DNA from: Halothiobacillus sp964655215
GTDB lineage: Bacteria; Pseudomonadota; Gammaproteobacteria; Halothiobacillales; Halothiobacillaceae
Direction: 5' to 3'
NCBI GenBank assembly: GCA_964655215.1
Contig: CAZZMW010000002.1
Location: 186,001 to 250,000 of the forward strand
Length of the DNA: 64,000 nt
Below, in pieces: positions 1 through 9,364 of the stretch. The notes below the pieces were generated by a model. The model ran no database searches, had not been told where the DNA came from, and worked only from the letters and a program-made list of their open reading frames with translations. Every line of letters begins with the position of its first letter. The first letter of the stretch is position 1. The translations under genes were made by a program, and so were the position numbers.

Positions 1-1
1 A

Positions 2-2578
2 TCCAAGCAGTTCGCGGGTTTTGATGCGCCGTACGTGCCCGGTTGGGACTGCCATGGTCTGCCGATTGAACTGATGGTCGAACGCGAACATGGCAAGCCG
101 GGCGTCAAGCTTTCCGCGCAGGAATTCCGCACTGCCTGTCGTCAGTATGCGCAAAGCCAGATCGACCGCCAGATGGCCGATTTTATCCGACTGGGCGTGG
201 TCGGTGATTGGGCCAACCCCTACAAGACAATGAACTTCGCCACCGAGGCGGACATCGTGCGTGCCCTCGGCGGCATCATCCAACGTGGCCATCTGCATCG
301 TGGCGAGAAGCCCGTGCACTGGTGCGTGGATTGCGGCTCGGCGCTGGCGGAAGCGGAGGTCGAATATCAGGACAAGAAATCCGACCAGATCGATGTGGCG
401 TTTGCTGCGGTCGATTCGACCGCAGTGCACCGTGCCTTTGGAGTCGACAGCAGTGCACCGGTTTCGGTTGTCATCTGGACGACTACGCCCTGGACGCTGC
501 CTGCCAACCAGGCGGTGGCGATCAATCCCGAACTGGATTACGCCCTGATCGAATTGAGCGACGGTCGCCGCATTATCCTGGCCGCAGACCTGCGTGTACC
601 GGCACTGGCGCGAATGAAGCTCGAAGGGACCGTACTGGGCACCACACCGGGCGCGGAGCTGGAAGGCCTGCATTTACAGCACCCGTTCCTGAATCGGCAA
701 GTGCTGCTGATTCTGGGCGATCACGTGACGACCGATGCGGGTACGGGCGCGGTGCATACGGCACCGGCGCACGGTGAGGACGACTTCAAGGTCGGCCAGC
801 GTTATGGCCTGCCGGTGGATAACCCGGTCGATGGCAGCGGTCACTTCCTGCCGAACACCCCGTTGGTCGGTGGTCTGAACCTCAAGGACGGTGGCGCAAA
901 AATCCTCGAAATCATTCAGGAATCCGGCGCACTGCTGGCGCACAGTCGCTTCACGCACAGTTATCCGCACTGCTGGCGCCACAAGACGCCGCTGATTTTC
1001 CGCGCGACCGGCCAGTGGTTCATCTCGATGGAACAGAACGAACTGCGCGAGCAGGCGATGGCCGCGATCAAGAACGTCCGCTTCGTGCCCGAGTGGGGCG
1101 AAGCCCGGATTGCGGGCATGATCGAAAATCGTCCGGACTGGTGTATCTCACGTCAACGTACTTGGGGCGTGCCGATCGCGCTGTTCGTCGACAAGCAAAC
1201 CGGCGAGCCGCATCCCGAAACGCCACGCCTGATGAACGAAGTGGCCGATCTGATCGAGAAAACCGGTATCGATGCCTGGTTCTCGCTCGATCCGAAGGAC
1301 CTCCTCGGCGCGGATGCCGATCGGTACGAGAAGGTCTCCGATACGCTGGATGTATGGTTCGATTCGGGCGTGACGCACGCCGCCGTGCTGGATCGCCGCC
1401 CCGAACTTACCTGGCCTGCCGATCTGTATCTGGAAGGTTCGGATCAGCACCGCGGCTGGTTCCAGTCGTCGTTGCTGACAGGCGTGGCGCTCAAGGGCAC
1501 CGCACCGTATCGCGGCGTGCTCACTCACGGTTTCACGGTCGATGCGCAGGGCCGCAAGATGTCCAAGTCGCTTGGCAACGTGATTGCTCCGCAAAAGGTC
1601 ATCGACAAGATGGGAGCGGATGTCCTGCGCCTGTGGGTGGCGTCGACTGATTTCTCCGGCGAGATGACCGTATCCGACGAGATCCTGCAACGGGCAGGCG
1701 ATGCCTACCGCCGGATCCGCAACACGGCGCGCTACCTGCTGGCCAACATCAACGATTTCGATCCGAACACCGATTGCGTGGCGAATGAAGACTTGCTGCC
1801 GCTGGATGCCTGGTTGCTCGATCACGCCGCACAGTTGCATCGCGACGTGCTGGCTGATTTCGAAGCCTATGATTTCCACAGCCTTGTGGCGCGGGTTCAT
1901 CATTTCTGCTCCATCGAACTCGGCGCGTTCTACCTCGATATCGTCAAGGACCGCATCTACACCGGCCAGAAGAACGCCCCGATGCGTCGCTCGGCACAGA
2001 CCGTGATGTGGCGTGTTGTCGAAGCGCTCACCCGTTGGATTGCACCCATCACCTCATTCACGGCCGATGAACTCTGGGCACACCTGCCTGCACTGGCGGA
2101 GCCGCGCGAGCCATCGGTTTTCCTGGCCACGCATACCGATGATCTGGTGACCCTGCTGACCGACGAGCAACGCGCGTTCTGGGCGAAGCTGATCGACCTG
2201 CGGGATGTGGTCAACCGCTACGCCGAGGTGGCCCGGAACGAAAAAACCATCAAGGCCAACCTATCCGCGAAGGTGTCTCTGTTCGTCGATGACGCACTAG
2301 CCGGTTTCCTTGAGCCGATCCGCAACGAACTGCGGTTTGTGCTGATCGTCTCGGAACTGGACGTGCAGCCACTGGCCAGCGCGCCGACTACCGCCACGGT
2401 CGAGACCTTGCCGAGCGGCGAAAAAATGGCCGTGCAGATCGCCGCGAGTGAAGCGCCCAAGTGCGAACGGTGCTGGCATTTGCAGCCGGATGTGGGCAGC
2501 CATGCCGCGCATCCGACGCTCTGCGGACGCTGCATCGAAAACGTCGACGGCGCGGGCGAAGCGCGGGTCTGGGCATGA
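2..2578 (+). CDS. ileS: Isoleucyl-tRNA synthetase (5' end missing)
   Basis: Charges tRNA-Ile with isoleucine in the cytoplasm and edits misactivated valine. The reading frame is open from the window edge, and the first codons (SKQFAGFDAPYV) continue into PGWDCHGLPIE, so the true start and the HIGH motif lie upstream. Visible family marks are TTPWTLPA and GTGAVHTAPAHGEDD of the editing domain, WFDSGVTHAAV, and the class I KMSKS loop as GRKMSKSLGNV (about nt 1552). The C-terminus has the zinc-binding pair CERC/CGRC found in bacterial IleS. The stop TGA overlaps the lspA ATG (ATGA), so translation is probably coupled. The ileS-lspA order is standard in proteobacteria. Confidence 0.98.
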   Translation, partial: SKQFAGFDAPYVPGWDCHGLPIELMVEREHGKPGVKLSAQEFRTACRQYAQSQIDRQMADFIRLGVVGDWANPYKTMNFATEADIVRALGGIIQRGHLHRGEKPVHWCVDCGSALAEAEVEYQDKKSDQIDVAFAAVDSTAVHRAFGVDSSAPVSVVIWTTTPWTLPANQAVAINPELDYALIELSDGRRIILAADLRVPALARMKLEGTVLGTTPGAELEGLHLQHPFLNRQVLLILGDHVTTDAGTGAVHTAPAHGEDDFKVGQRYGLPVDNPVDGSGHFLPNTPLVGGLNLKDGGAKILEIIQESGALLAHSRFTHSYPHCWRHKTPLIFRATGQWFISMEQNELREQAMAAIKNVRFVPEWGEARIAGMIENRPDWCISRQRTWGVPIALFVDKQTGEPHPETPRLMNEVADLIEKTGIDAWFSLDPKDLLGADADRYEKVSDTLDVWFDSGVTHAAVLDRRPELTWPADLYLEGSDQHRGWFQSSLLTGVALKGTAPYRGVLTHGFTVDAQGRKMSKSLGNVIAPQKVIDKMGADVLRLWVASTDFSGEMTVSDEILQRAGDAYRRIRNTARYLLANINDFDPNTDCVANEDLLPLDAWLLDHAAQLHRDVLADFEAYDFHSLVARVHHFCSIELGAFYLDIVKDRIYTGQKNAPMRRSAQTVMWRVVEALTRWIAPITSFTADELWAHLPALAEPREPSVFLATHTDDLVTLLTDEQRAFWAKLIDLRDVVNRYAEVARNEKTIKANLSAKVSLFVDDALAGFLEPIRNELRFVLIVSELDVQPLASAPTTATVETLPSGEKMAVQIAASEAPKCERCWHLQPDVGSHAAHPTLCGRCIENVDGAGEARVWA

Positions 2579-3144
2579 ACATGCAGGTAAAACCCGGCCA
2601 GTTCTATTGGCAAAACCTCAACTGGCTATGGCTTTCCCTGCTGGTCGTTGGCCTGGATGCCGGTACCAAGTGGGTCGCCAGCCATTTTCTGCAGTACGCC
2701 ACACCGGTGGAGCTCACCGGGTTCTTCAATCTCACCCTGTTGCACAATCATGGCGCGGCCTTCTCCTTTCTGGCGAATGCCGATGGCTGGCAGCGTTGGG
2801 GCTTCGCTGTGTTGGCCTTCATCGTGGCGCTGGGATTGATGGCCTGGCTGCTACGGATTCCGCGGGCCTTGCCGGGCGTGGCGGTGCGCCCTGGCGTAGG
2901 CGTGGTCAAGGTCGCGATTGCACTGATCATCGGTGGGGCGGTCGGCAACCTGATCGATCGCCTGACGCTGGGTTACGTGGTGGATTTTCTGGATTTCCAC
3001 TGGCACGCCTACCACTGGCCCGCCTTCAACGTGGCCGATAGCGCCATCGTTGTAGGGGTCGCCCTGCTGATTCTGTTCGAATTGCGACCCAATCCCGAAA
3101 AACCGAACTCCGACAAACTGAGTAATGGGCCTTCTTCCGTATGA
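2575..3144 (+). CDS. lspA: Lipoprotein signal peptidase (signal peptidase II)
   Basis: Inner-membrane aspartyl protease that removes the signal peptide from diacylglyceryl-modified prolipoproteins. The start chosen is the ATG overlapping the ileS stop. It gives 189 residues, normal for the family; the frame stays open upstream to 2461 but that stretch lies within ileS. Four hydrophobic segments are evident. Family motifs are LLHNHGAAFSFL, GGAVGNLIDR and FNVADSAI; the last two hold the catalytic aspartates. Lipoproteins elsewhere in the window (BamB, PilW, LptM, the thaumatin-like protein) would be substrates. Confidence 0.97.
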   Translation: MNMQVKPGQFYWQNLNWLWLSLLVVGLDAGTKWVASHFLQYATPVELTGFFNLTLLHNHGAAFSFLANADGWQRWGFAVLAFIVALGLMAWLLRIPRALPGVAVRPGVGVVKVAIALIIGGAVGNLIDRLTLGYVVDFLDFHWHAYHWPAFNVADSAIVVGVALLILFELRPNPEKPNSDKLSNGPSSV

Positions 3145-3638
3145 CTGATTCGTCCTCTCAATCGCCTGCCACGGCACCCGTGATCGCGCGCGGCGCCCTG
3201 GTCACACTGCATTACGAAATTCGCCTTGCGGACGATCGCGTGGTCGATTCAACCTTCGCGTCCGAACCGGTGCAATTCGTGGTTGGTGATGGCAGTCTCG
3301 ATCCCCGTCTGGAAGAATCGTTGCTTGGTCTGCCGGAAGGGGAGCGCACCCGTATTCTGCTGACGCCGGAATTCGCTTTTGGCTCGCCTGATCCCGAGAT
3401 GGTCCATGAGCTGCCCCGTGCGGATGTGCCGAATGATCTGGCGCTCAGCGTCGACGATCTGGTCGAATTCGACCTGCCGAACGGTGATACCGTGGCGGGT
3501 ACCGTGTGCGCGATCAACGAGGAAACCCTGCTGGTGGATTTCAATCACCCGCTGGCGGGCATGAATATCCAGTTCATCGTCAACGTGCTGGCGGTTGAGC
3601 CGCCAGCCCAGCGGTCTGTTCAGGAGGCTAAAGCATGA
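3141..3638 (+). CDS. fkpB: FKBP-type peptidyl-prolyl isomerase, SlpA/FkpB type
   Basis: Cytoplasmic FK506-binding-type prolyl isomerase of the SlyD/SlpA group. The N-terminal half carries the FKBP pattern (VTLHYEIRLADDRVVDSTF, then GDGSLDPRLEESLLGLPEGE), and the middle (PEFAFGSPDPEMVHELPRADVP) is the flap insert typical of SlpA. At 165 residues it matches the family. It lacks the histidine-rich tail that gives SlyD its nickel binding. It overlaps the end of lspA by 4 bases and ispH overlaps its end. The lspA-fkpB-ispH order is conserved in many gammaproteobacteria. Confidence 0.95.
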   Translation: MTDSSSQSPATAPVIARGALVTLHYEIRLADDRVVDSTFASEPVQFVVGDGSLDPRLEESLLGLPEGERTRILLTPEFAFGSPDPEMVHELPRADVPNDLALSVDDLVEFDLPNGDTVAGTVCAINEETLLVDFNHPLAGMNIQFIVNVLAVEPPAQRSVQEAKA

Positions 3639-4579
3639 ACATCCTGTTAGCCAACCCGCGCGGATTCTGTGCCGGGGTCGATCGGGCGGTAGAGATTGTC
3701 GATCGCGCGCTTGATCTGTTCGGCGCGCCGATCTTTGTGCGTCACGAAATCGTGCATAACCGCTATATCGTTGAAAATCTGAAGCGAAAGGGGGCGATTT
3801 TCATCGAGGAACTGGCGGAAGTGCCCGATGATGCCACGCTGATCTTTTCGGCGCACGGTGTATCCCGCGCGATTGAAGTCGAAGCTGCCGCGCGTGGTTT
3901 GCGCATTTTCGACGCCACCTGCCCGCTGGTCACCAAGGTGCATCTGGAAGTCGAGCGTCACGCCCGGCTCGGACGGGACGTCGTGCTGATCGGCCACGCC
4001 GGGCATCCGGAAGTCGAGGGCACGATGGGGCATTTCGATCCGCGTCACGGCGGCCACATCCATCTCATCGAGCGCATCGACGACGTGGCGAATCTCTACG
4101 TCGAGAACCCGAATGGCCTGGCGTACTCCACTCAGACCACACTCTCGGTCGATGAAACCCAAACGATCATCGCAGCACTGCGTCAGCGTTTCCCTGAGAT
4201 CGAAGGCCCTAAAAAAGACGACATCTGCTATGCCACGCAGAACCGGCAGGATGCCGTACGCGATTTGACGGAAACCTGCGACGTGATTCTCGTCGTCGGT
4301 TCGAAAACCAGCTCCAACTCCAATCGCCTGCGTGAGATTGCCGAGCAGGCGGGCAAGGCCGCGTACCTGATTGACGGGGCGGAAGACATCAGCGATGACT
4401 GGTTCGGAAGCTGCGCCTGTGTAGGCGTGACGGCAGGCGCTTCCGCACCGGAAATTCTGGTCCAGCAGGTCCTGTCGCACCTCAAGGACCGTTTTCAGGC
4501 CACGCTGATCGAAACGCCGCCGCAAATCATCGAACACATGGTGTTTGCGCTACCCAAATCACTGCGGGCCAAAGCCTAG
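3635..4579 (+). CDS. ispH: 4-hydroxy-3-methylbut-2-enyl diphosphate reductase
   Basis: Last step of the MEP isoprenoid pathway, reducing HMBPP to IPP and DMAPP with a [4Fe-4S] cluster. The three cluster cysteines are visible: C12 in RGFCAGVDRAV, one near residue 96 in DATCPLVTKVH, and one near residue 199 in ICYATQNRQ. The glutamate-bearing segment and the SSNSNRL motif near the C-terminus are also present. Length 314 is normal. The pathway partner ispG is also in this window, far away on the other strand. Confidence 0.97.
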   Translation: MNILLANPRGFCAGVDRAVEIVDRALDLFGAPIFVRHEIVHNRYIVENLKRKGAIFIEELAEVPDDATLIFSAHGVSRAIEVEAAARGLRIFDATCPLVTKVHLEVERHARLGRDVVLIGHAGHPEVEGTMGHFDPRHGGHIHLIERIDDVANLYVENPNGLAYSTQTTLSVDETQTIIAALRQRFPEIEGPKKDDICYATQNRQDAVRDLTETCDVILVVGSKTSSNSNRLREIAEQAGKAAYLIDGAEDISDDWFGSCACVGVTAGASAPEILVQQVLSHLKDRFQATLIETPPQIIEHMVFALPKSLRAKA

Positions 4580-4599
4580 AATTGAATACGGAGGCATGC

Positions 4600-5229
4600 A
4601 TGATCGGTTCAGCCCCTATCCGCCATTTGCCCATACTTCGTTTGGCATGGCTCTTGTTCTTCTCACTGATGTTCATGCCGATCAGCCAGGCAGCGGACAG
4701 TCGGGCGGTAGCCATGACAATCGCCAGCCAATTGCCCACGACGACCTGGATTGGGGAAGGTGACGGTCAAAAAATCGTGTATTTCTTCTTCGATCCCAAC
4801 TGTCCGCACTGCAATGAAGCCTATGAGCGAATGAAGCCGATTCTGGCTGCGGATCGGGATTTCCAGATGCGCTATGTGCCCATGGGCGTGTTATTGCCGA
4901 GTTCGGCCGGCAAGGCGGCAGCCATCATGCAGTCCGCAGATCCGCTCGGCGCATACCATCGTATGGAGGAGGGGTATGGCTTTTCTGCCCATGGTGATGG
5001 CGGTGCCATTGATCCGATCAAGGATATCTCGCCAGCCACCCAGAAAGCGCTGGACGCGAACTACGCGATCCTGAAGAACAATCACATTCCCGGAATGCCT
5101 CTGATCGTGTTTCAGGGGGACGACGGGAAACCCTTCATGATGTTCGGCAGCAAATCCACCGAGTTCTACCGCAAGCTGCTGGCCCATGTCGCCCCCGGCC
5201 CATTCGGCGGCGGACACCCCCTTCCTTGA
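4600..5229 (+). CDS. Periplasmic DsbG/DsbC-like thiol:disulfide interchange protein
   Basis: Exported thioredoxin-fold protein with active site CPHC (FFFDPNCPHCNEAY), the type seen in DsbA/DsbC/DsbG, and a later GMPLIVF segment as the likely cis-proline loop. The ATG at 4600 was chosen over an in-frame TTG at 4582 because GGAGG at 4590-4594 sits 5 bases before it. The N-terminus (LPILRLAWLLFFSLMFM, then SQAAD) is a clear signal peptide with an AxA-like cleavage site. At about 209 residues it seems to lack the N-terminal dimerisation domain of classical DsbC/DsbG, so it may act as a monomeric reductase or oxidase. It lies 20 bases after ispH, probably in the same transcript. Confidence 0.85.
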   Translation: MIGSAPIRHLPILRLAWLLFFSLMFMPISQAADSRAVAMTIASQLPTTTWIGEGDGQKIVYFFFDPNCPHCNEAYERMKPILAADRDFQMRYVPMGVLLPSSAGKAAAIMQSADPLGAYHRMEEGYGFSAHGDGGAIDPIKDISPATQKALDANYAILKNNHIPGMPLIVFQGDDGKPFMMFGSKSTEFYRKLLAHVAPGPFGGGHPLP

Positions 5230-5255
5230 ATGACTGACGAGCGATCCCACCGGAC

Positions 5256-5984
5256 ATGAACGGCTTTTCCTATGTGTTGCGTGGCTTCGGTTTGATGTGG
5301 CGGCCGGGTATTCGCCGATTCGTGCTGATTCCCTTGTTCATCAACATTCTGCTGTTCGGTGCGGGCACCTGGGCAGGTATCCACTATGCGCATCACTGGC
5401 TCCAAGGTCTGCTGCCGGGCTGGCTTGAGTGGCTGAACTGGATTCTGATTCCACTACTCTTCATCGGCCTGATGCTGATGGCCTATTTCAGCTTCACCAT
5501 CATCGCCAATTTTATCGCCGCACCGTTCAATGCCCTGCTGGCGCAAAAGCTGGAAATGCAGTTGACCGGCAAACCCACGCCGGAAGACGACACCTCACTC
5601 TGGCTACTCACGCTAAAGACCGTGGCAGCCGAGTGGCGCAAGTTCAAATATTTTCTCGCCTACGCCATACCGTTGTTGCTGATCTGGCTGGTGCCGGGCT
5701 TGAACATCCTCGCGCCGTTCCTGTGGTTCGGGTTTTCCGCGTGGATGATGACCCTGCAATACATCGACGCGCCAGCGGGTAACCACACGCTGGAGTTCGA
5801 AGACCAGCGCCGCTGGCTCGGCACCATGCCGGTCACCAGCCTCACGTTTGGTGCCGCCATGACGGGCATGTCGATGGTCCCGGTTCTCAACTTTTTCGCC
5901 CTGCCTGTCGGCGTGTGTGCCGCGACGGCGCTGTGGGTGGAAAAGCGACCTTTGGATTTACATGGGGTTACCCAGCCATCCTGA
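5256..5984 (+). CDS. cysZ: CysZ/EI24-family inner-membrane protein
   Basis: Polytopic membrane protein of the EI24/CysZ family. The N-terminus (GFGLMWRPGIRRFVLIPL) and the long hydrophobic segments around residues 20-45, 60-95, 135-175 and 195-225 match CysZ, a sulfate permease feeding cysteine synthesis in enterics. Length 242 is close to the usual value near 250. No cys genes are adjacent, so sulfate transport is inferred from family only. It follows the CPHC protein by 26 bases and probably ends the ileS-led operon. Confidence 0.8.
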   Translation: MNGFSYVLRGFGLMWRPGIRRFVLIPLFINILLFGAGTWAGIHYAHHWLQGLLPGWLEWLNWILIPLLFIGLMLMAYFSFTIIANFIAAPFNALLAQKLEMQLTGKPTPEDDTSLWLLTLKTVAAEWRKFKYFLAYAIPLLLIWLVPGLNILAPFLWFGFSAWMMTLQYIDAPAGNHTLEFEDQRRWLGTMPVTSLTFGAAMTGMSMVPVLNFFALPVGVCAATALWVEKRPLDLHGVTQPS

Positions 5985-5990
5985 AAGAGA

Positions 5991-6017
5991 TTGACGATTA
6001 ATTCGTGAAACTATAGG
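5991..6017 (+). promoter_or_regulatory. Possible promoter for the DUF3311/symporter pair
   Basis: TTGACG (5991-5996) is followed after 15 bases by TATAGG (6012-6017), about 100 bases upstream of the DUF3311 start. The spacer is short and includes a 14-mer (CGATTAATTCGTGA, 5995-6008) that recurs upstream of the gene at 9587. Weak assignment. Confidence 0.3.
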
Positions 6018-6117
6018 GTTGCCTACCAGCTGGGGTTGCTCTGTGTTATACGGGCGATATCCGATGTTTTTTTGCTGACGTCACGTTCAGCGTCAATTTC
6101 TTTCTGAGGGGACACCC

Positions 6118-6333
6118 GTGCCGAATGCAGTACGGAAACTGAAGGCAATTCATTTCATCCTATTGGCCATTCCTTGCGTTGCCGTACTGGTGGTGCCCTG
6201 GTTTAACACCATCGAGCCGCGTTTGTTCGGCATTCCATTCTTCTACTGGTGGCAAATGCTCTGGGTCCCCCTCTCCAGCCTGTTCATCGCCATCGTATAC
6301 AAGATGGTCACACCCTCTGGCAACGGAGGTTGA
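6118..6333 (+). CDS. DUF3311 small membrane protein
   Basis: A 71-residue protein with two hydrophobic helices (IHFILLAIPCVAVLVVPWF and FFYWWQMLWVPLSSLFIAIVY), the typical shape of DUF3311. These small proteins are commonly encoded directly before MctP-type sodium:solute symporters, as here, and are thought to be accessory subunits. The start is GTG, supported by GAGGGG at 6106-6111. The symporter gene begins 3 bases after the stop, so the two are surely co-translated. Confidence 0.88.
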   Translation: MPNAVRKLKAIHFILLAIPCVAVLVVPWFNTIEPRLFGIPFFYWWQMLWVPLSSLFIAIVYKMVTPSGNGG

Positions 6334-6336
6334 ACC

Positions 6337-7878
6337 ATGAATACCGTTGCCACCATTGTCTTTGTCGGTCTTTTCATTCTGATTGCCGTGCTCGGGTTTG
6401 TCTCGGCGCGGTGGAAGAGGGGCGATTTGACTCATCTTCATGAATGGGGTCTGGGCGGGCGCCGCTTTGGCGGCTGGGTGACCTGGTTCTTGATCGGCGG
6501 CGATCTCTATACGGCCTACACCTTCATCGCCGTACCCGCCCTGGTGTTTGGTGCGGGCGCACTGGGCTTCTTCGCTTTGCCTTATACCGTTCTGGTCTAT
6601 CCATTGGTTTTCGCGATGTTGCCCCGGCTATGGGTGGTCGCCCACAAGCATAACTACATCACGGCGGCGGATTTCGTGGCGGGTCGCTATGGTAGTCCGA
6701 TCCTGGCTTTGGCCATTGCCGTGACGGGTATCGTTGCCACGATGCCTTACATCGCCTTGCAACTGGTTGGCCTTCAGGTGGTGATCGGCGGGCTGGGATT
6801 TCCGGTTGACCATGGATTGGTCGGCGACTTGCCTTTGTTCGTCGCATTTGCAGTTCTGGCAGCATTTACCTATACCAGCGGTTTGCGTGCACCGGCTTCC
6901 ATCGCCGTCGTCAAGGACGTGCTGGTCTACATAACGGTCATCGCACTCATCGTAATTGTCCCGATCAAGGTGGGGGGCTTCGCCCACATCTTTTCGACCA
7001 TTCCGCCCGAAAAACTGCTTCTGCCTGCCGTCAAGGATGGCAACACGGGGCTCATGTCGTTCTATGCCTCGCTGGCGTTTGGCTCTGCCCTGGCCTTGAT
7101 GCTCTATCCCCATGCCACCACCGCTGTGCTGGCCGCCAAGGGGCCCAACACCTTGCGCTTCAACTGGGTATTCTTGCCCGCGTATTCGTTTGTGCTGGGT
7201 TTGATCGCCTTGCTGGGCTATGTGGCCTACAGCTCGGGCATTGCCAACCTGCCGGAGTTGGCTCCTTACTTCAAGCAGTACGGGCCTCAATTCGCCATGC
7301 CGGGCCTGCTGCTGCATTATTTTCCGGATTGGTTTATCGGATTGGGCTTTGCCGCCGTGGCCATCGGGGCACTGGTTCCGGCCGCCATCATGTCTATTGC
7401 CGCTGCTAATCTATTCACCCGGAATATCTACAAACCCTATTTCAATCCGGATTGTTCCGTACAAAAGGAAACCCATGTCGCCAAACTGATGTCGCTGATC
7501 GTCAAATTCGGAGCTCTGCTTTTCATCCTGTTCCTGCCGCAGACCTATGCAATCCAGTTGCAGCTGCTCGGAGGGGTGCTCATCCTGCAGACTTTTCCGG
7601 CGATTGTTTCCGGCATTTACACCCGCTGGTTCGATCCGAAAGCCTTGTTGCTGGGATGGACTGTCGGACTTGGCTGGGGGATCTGGGCGGCTTCATTGAC
7701 GGGGTTTCACAAATCCGCCTACGCTTTGCATCTGGCTGGGATGACCATCCCGGCATATATCGGTCTGTATGCTCTTGTTCTGAACATTGGCGTCGCGGTA
7801 ATTGCTACCCTGTTGATTCGCGCTTTCGGCATGGCCACGTTGACGGATGCGACCGTAGCGACCGACTACGAAGAATAG
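6337..7878 (+). CDS. Sodium:solute symporter, monocarboxylate permease (MctP) type
   Basis: Inner-membrane secondary transporter of the SSS family, 513 residues with about 13 predicted helices. GGRRFGGWVTWFLIGGDLYTAYTF near the N-terminus is typical of the MctP/YodF-like subgroup paired with DUF3311. Relatives take up short monocarboxylates such as lactate, pyruvate, acetate or alanine, or other small solutes; the substrate cannot be read from sequence. In an autotroph it might serve acetate or pyruvate scavenging (inference). It ends the two-gene unit; the next 270 bases contain no gene. Confidence 0.88.
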   Translation: MNTVATIVFVGLFILIAVLGFVSARWKRGDLTHLHEWGLGGRRFGGWVTWFLIGGDLYTAYTFIAVPALVFGAGALGFFALPYTVLVYPLVFAMLPRLWVVAHKHNYITAADFVAGRYGSPILALAIAVTGIVATMPYIALQLVGLQVVIGGLGFPVDHGLVGDLPLFVAFAVLAAFTYTSGLRAPASIAVVKDVLVYITVIALIVIVPIKVGGFAHIFSTIPPEKLLLPAVKDGNTGLMSFYASLAFGSALALMLYPHATTAVLAAKGPNTLRFNWVFLPAYSFVLGLIALLGYVAYSSGIANLPELAPYFKQYGPQFAMPGLLLHYFPDWFIGLGFAAVAIGALVPAAIMSIAAANLFTRNIYKPYFNPDCSVQKETHVAKLMSLIVKFGALLFILFLPQTYAIQLQLLGGVLILQTFPAIVSGIYTRWFDPKALLLGWTVGLGWGIWAASLTGFHKSAYALHLAGMTIPAYIGLYALVLNIGVAVIATLLIRAFGMATLTDATVATDYEE

Positions 7879-8150
7879 GGGGTGGTGACCGCCCGCAGTG
7901 CCAGCCTGCTCAGCCCAGTTGGCCGACCGTGGTCGGTTCGGTAGTCATACCTACATGAACAGCGCCGGTCTCAAGGCTGTCTATCGCTGGTGATGGTGTG
8001 CAGGAGTAGCCCTTCCATGCTCGCTGATCTGGCAACATTCAATGCAAGTTCCGCGTTTGTTCGTGGCTTGTGTGCCTGGTTTTATAGATTGGGCTGTTAG
8101 GATGGTTCTCTTTTAACAGCGCATTGCGCTGATACAGCGGGCCTCAAGTT

Positions 8151-8696
8151 TTGGATAACGACTCCATCATCGCTGCCGTCCACCAATGGGTGGAGCGGCT
8201 CGTCATCGGCTACAACCTCTGCCCCTTTGCCAAGCGCGAACTCGTCCGGGGTCGCGTGCGGTTCGTTGTGAGCCAGGCGCAGGAAGAGGAGCAACTGCTT
8301 GTCGATCTGGAAAACGAACTGACCTTGCTGGGCGCGGAGGAGGGTATTGAAACCACCTTGCTCATAACCCCGCAGGTCTTGCAGGATTTCTACGACTTCA
8401 ACCAGTTTCTGGGGCGAGCCGATCAGCGCGTGGCGCAATTGAAACTCAAGGGCGTGTTTCAGATCGCCAACTTTCACCCCGATTACCAGTTCGGCGGCAC
8501 CGAGCCCGATGATGCCGAAAACTACTCCAATAAATCGCCTTATCCGGTACTGCATCTATTGCGGGAAGCCAGCCTGGATCAGGCGATCGAGAACTACCCC
8601 GATGCCGAATCCATCCCCGGGCGCAATATCGAGCAGCTGGAGCAGATGGGCTCGGATCAATTGCGACGGCTGCTGGAAGATTGTTTCAGCAGGTAA
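8151..8696 (+). CDS. DUF1415 family protein
   Basis: Conserved cytoplasmic protein of unknown function, 181 residues. The segment VHQWVERLVIGYNLCPFAKREL near the N-terminus and FHPDYQFGGTEPDDAENYSNKSPYP in the middle are hallmarks of DUF1415. The only suitable start is TTG at 8151. A short perfect hairpin (CAGCGC-ATT-GCGCTG, 8117-8131) lies in its leader. It is followed after 62 bases by a DUF2058 gene on the same strand. Confidence 0.85.
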   Translation: MDNDSIIAAVHQWVERLVIGYNLCPFAKRELVRGRVRFVVSQAQEEEQLLVDLENELTLLGAEEGIETTLLITPQVLQDFYDFNQFLGRADQRVAQLKLKGVFQIANFHPDYQFGGTEPDDAENYSNKSPYPVLHLLREASLDQAIENYPDAESIPGRNIEQLEQMGSDQLRRLLEDCFSR

Positions 8697-8758
8697 AATC
8701 GCCCGTACAGCCGCACCCATGCTGCGACAACCACCAACAGAAATCACGAGCAAACGAA

Positions 8759-9331
8759 ATGGCAGAGTCCTTATTCGATCAACTGAAAAAAGCGGGATTG
8801 GTGAACGAGCAAAAGGCCAAACAAGCTCAAAAAGCCAAGGGCAAGGCCCAGTTTCAGCAAACCAAGCAGAGCAAGGCGCACAAGAACACCGAGGCGCAGC
8901 CCAGCGAGGAGGGGGATAAGGGAGACTCGCTGGCCAAGGCCGCGCAGGAAAAAGCTGAGCGCGCCCGGCAACTGAATCTGGAACGGCAACAACAGCAGGC
9001 CAAAAAGGCCGCACAGGCCGAAGTGCGGCAGATCATCGAGTCCAACCGGTTAAGCCGATATGAAGGCCCCATCGCCTACCGCTTTGCCGATGACAGCAAA
9101 GTGAAAACCCTGGAAGTGAATCGGGAAACGCATCAACGCCTCGTCTCTTCCAAGATCCGCATTGCCCGTTTTGAAGGTGGCTATGCCCTGATTCCCGCCG
9201 CTGCTGCCACCAAGGTCGAACAGCGCGACCCCAACGCATTGATTCCGTTGCAAGAAGCCGCTGCATCGCTATCGAAAGAAGATCAGGATTACTACACCCG
9301 GTTCGAAGTGCCGGATGATTTGATTTGGTGA
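8759..9331 (+). CDS. DUF2058 family protein (YaiL-like)
   Basis: The ATG at 8759 begins MAESLFDQLKKAGLV, the usual start of DUF2058/YaiL proteins; the longer open frame from 8681 is discarded. The N-terminal half is a highly charged Lys/Gln/Ala-rich helix (about residues 15-85), probably coiled coil, and the second half (RYEGPIAYRFADDSKVKTLEV) is the conserved globular part. Relatives are described as nucleoid- or polynucleotide-associated, without firm function. Tandem terminator-like hairpins follow. Confidence 0.87.
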   Translation: MAESLFDQLKKAGLVNEQKAKQAQKAKGKAQFQQTKQSKAHKNTEAQPSEEGDKGDSLAKAAQEKAERARQLNLERQQQQAKKAAQAEVRQIIESNRLSRYEGPIAYRFADDSKVKTLEVNRETHQRLVSSKIRIARFEGGYALIPAAAATKVEQRDPNALIPLQEAAASLSKEDQDYYTRFEVPDDLIW

Positions 9332-9364
9332 TCGGGCGCCGTCCGTGTCGTGATCGTCAATCAA

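Noticed and set aside
7923..7936. CCGAC-CGTG-GTCGG hairpin after the symporter gene as terminator
   Set aside because: The stem is only 5 bp and no T-run follows.
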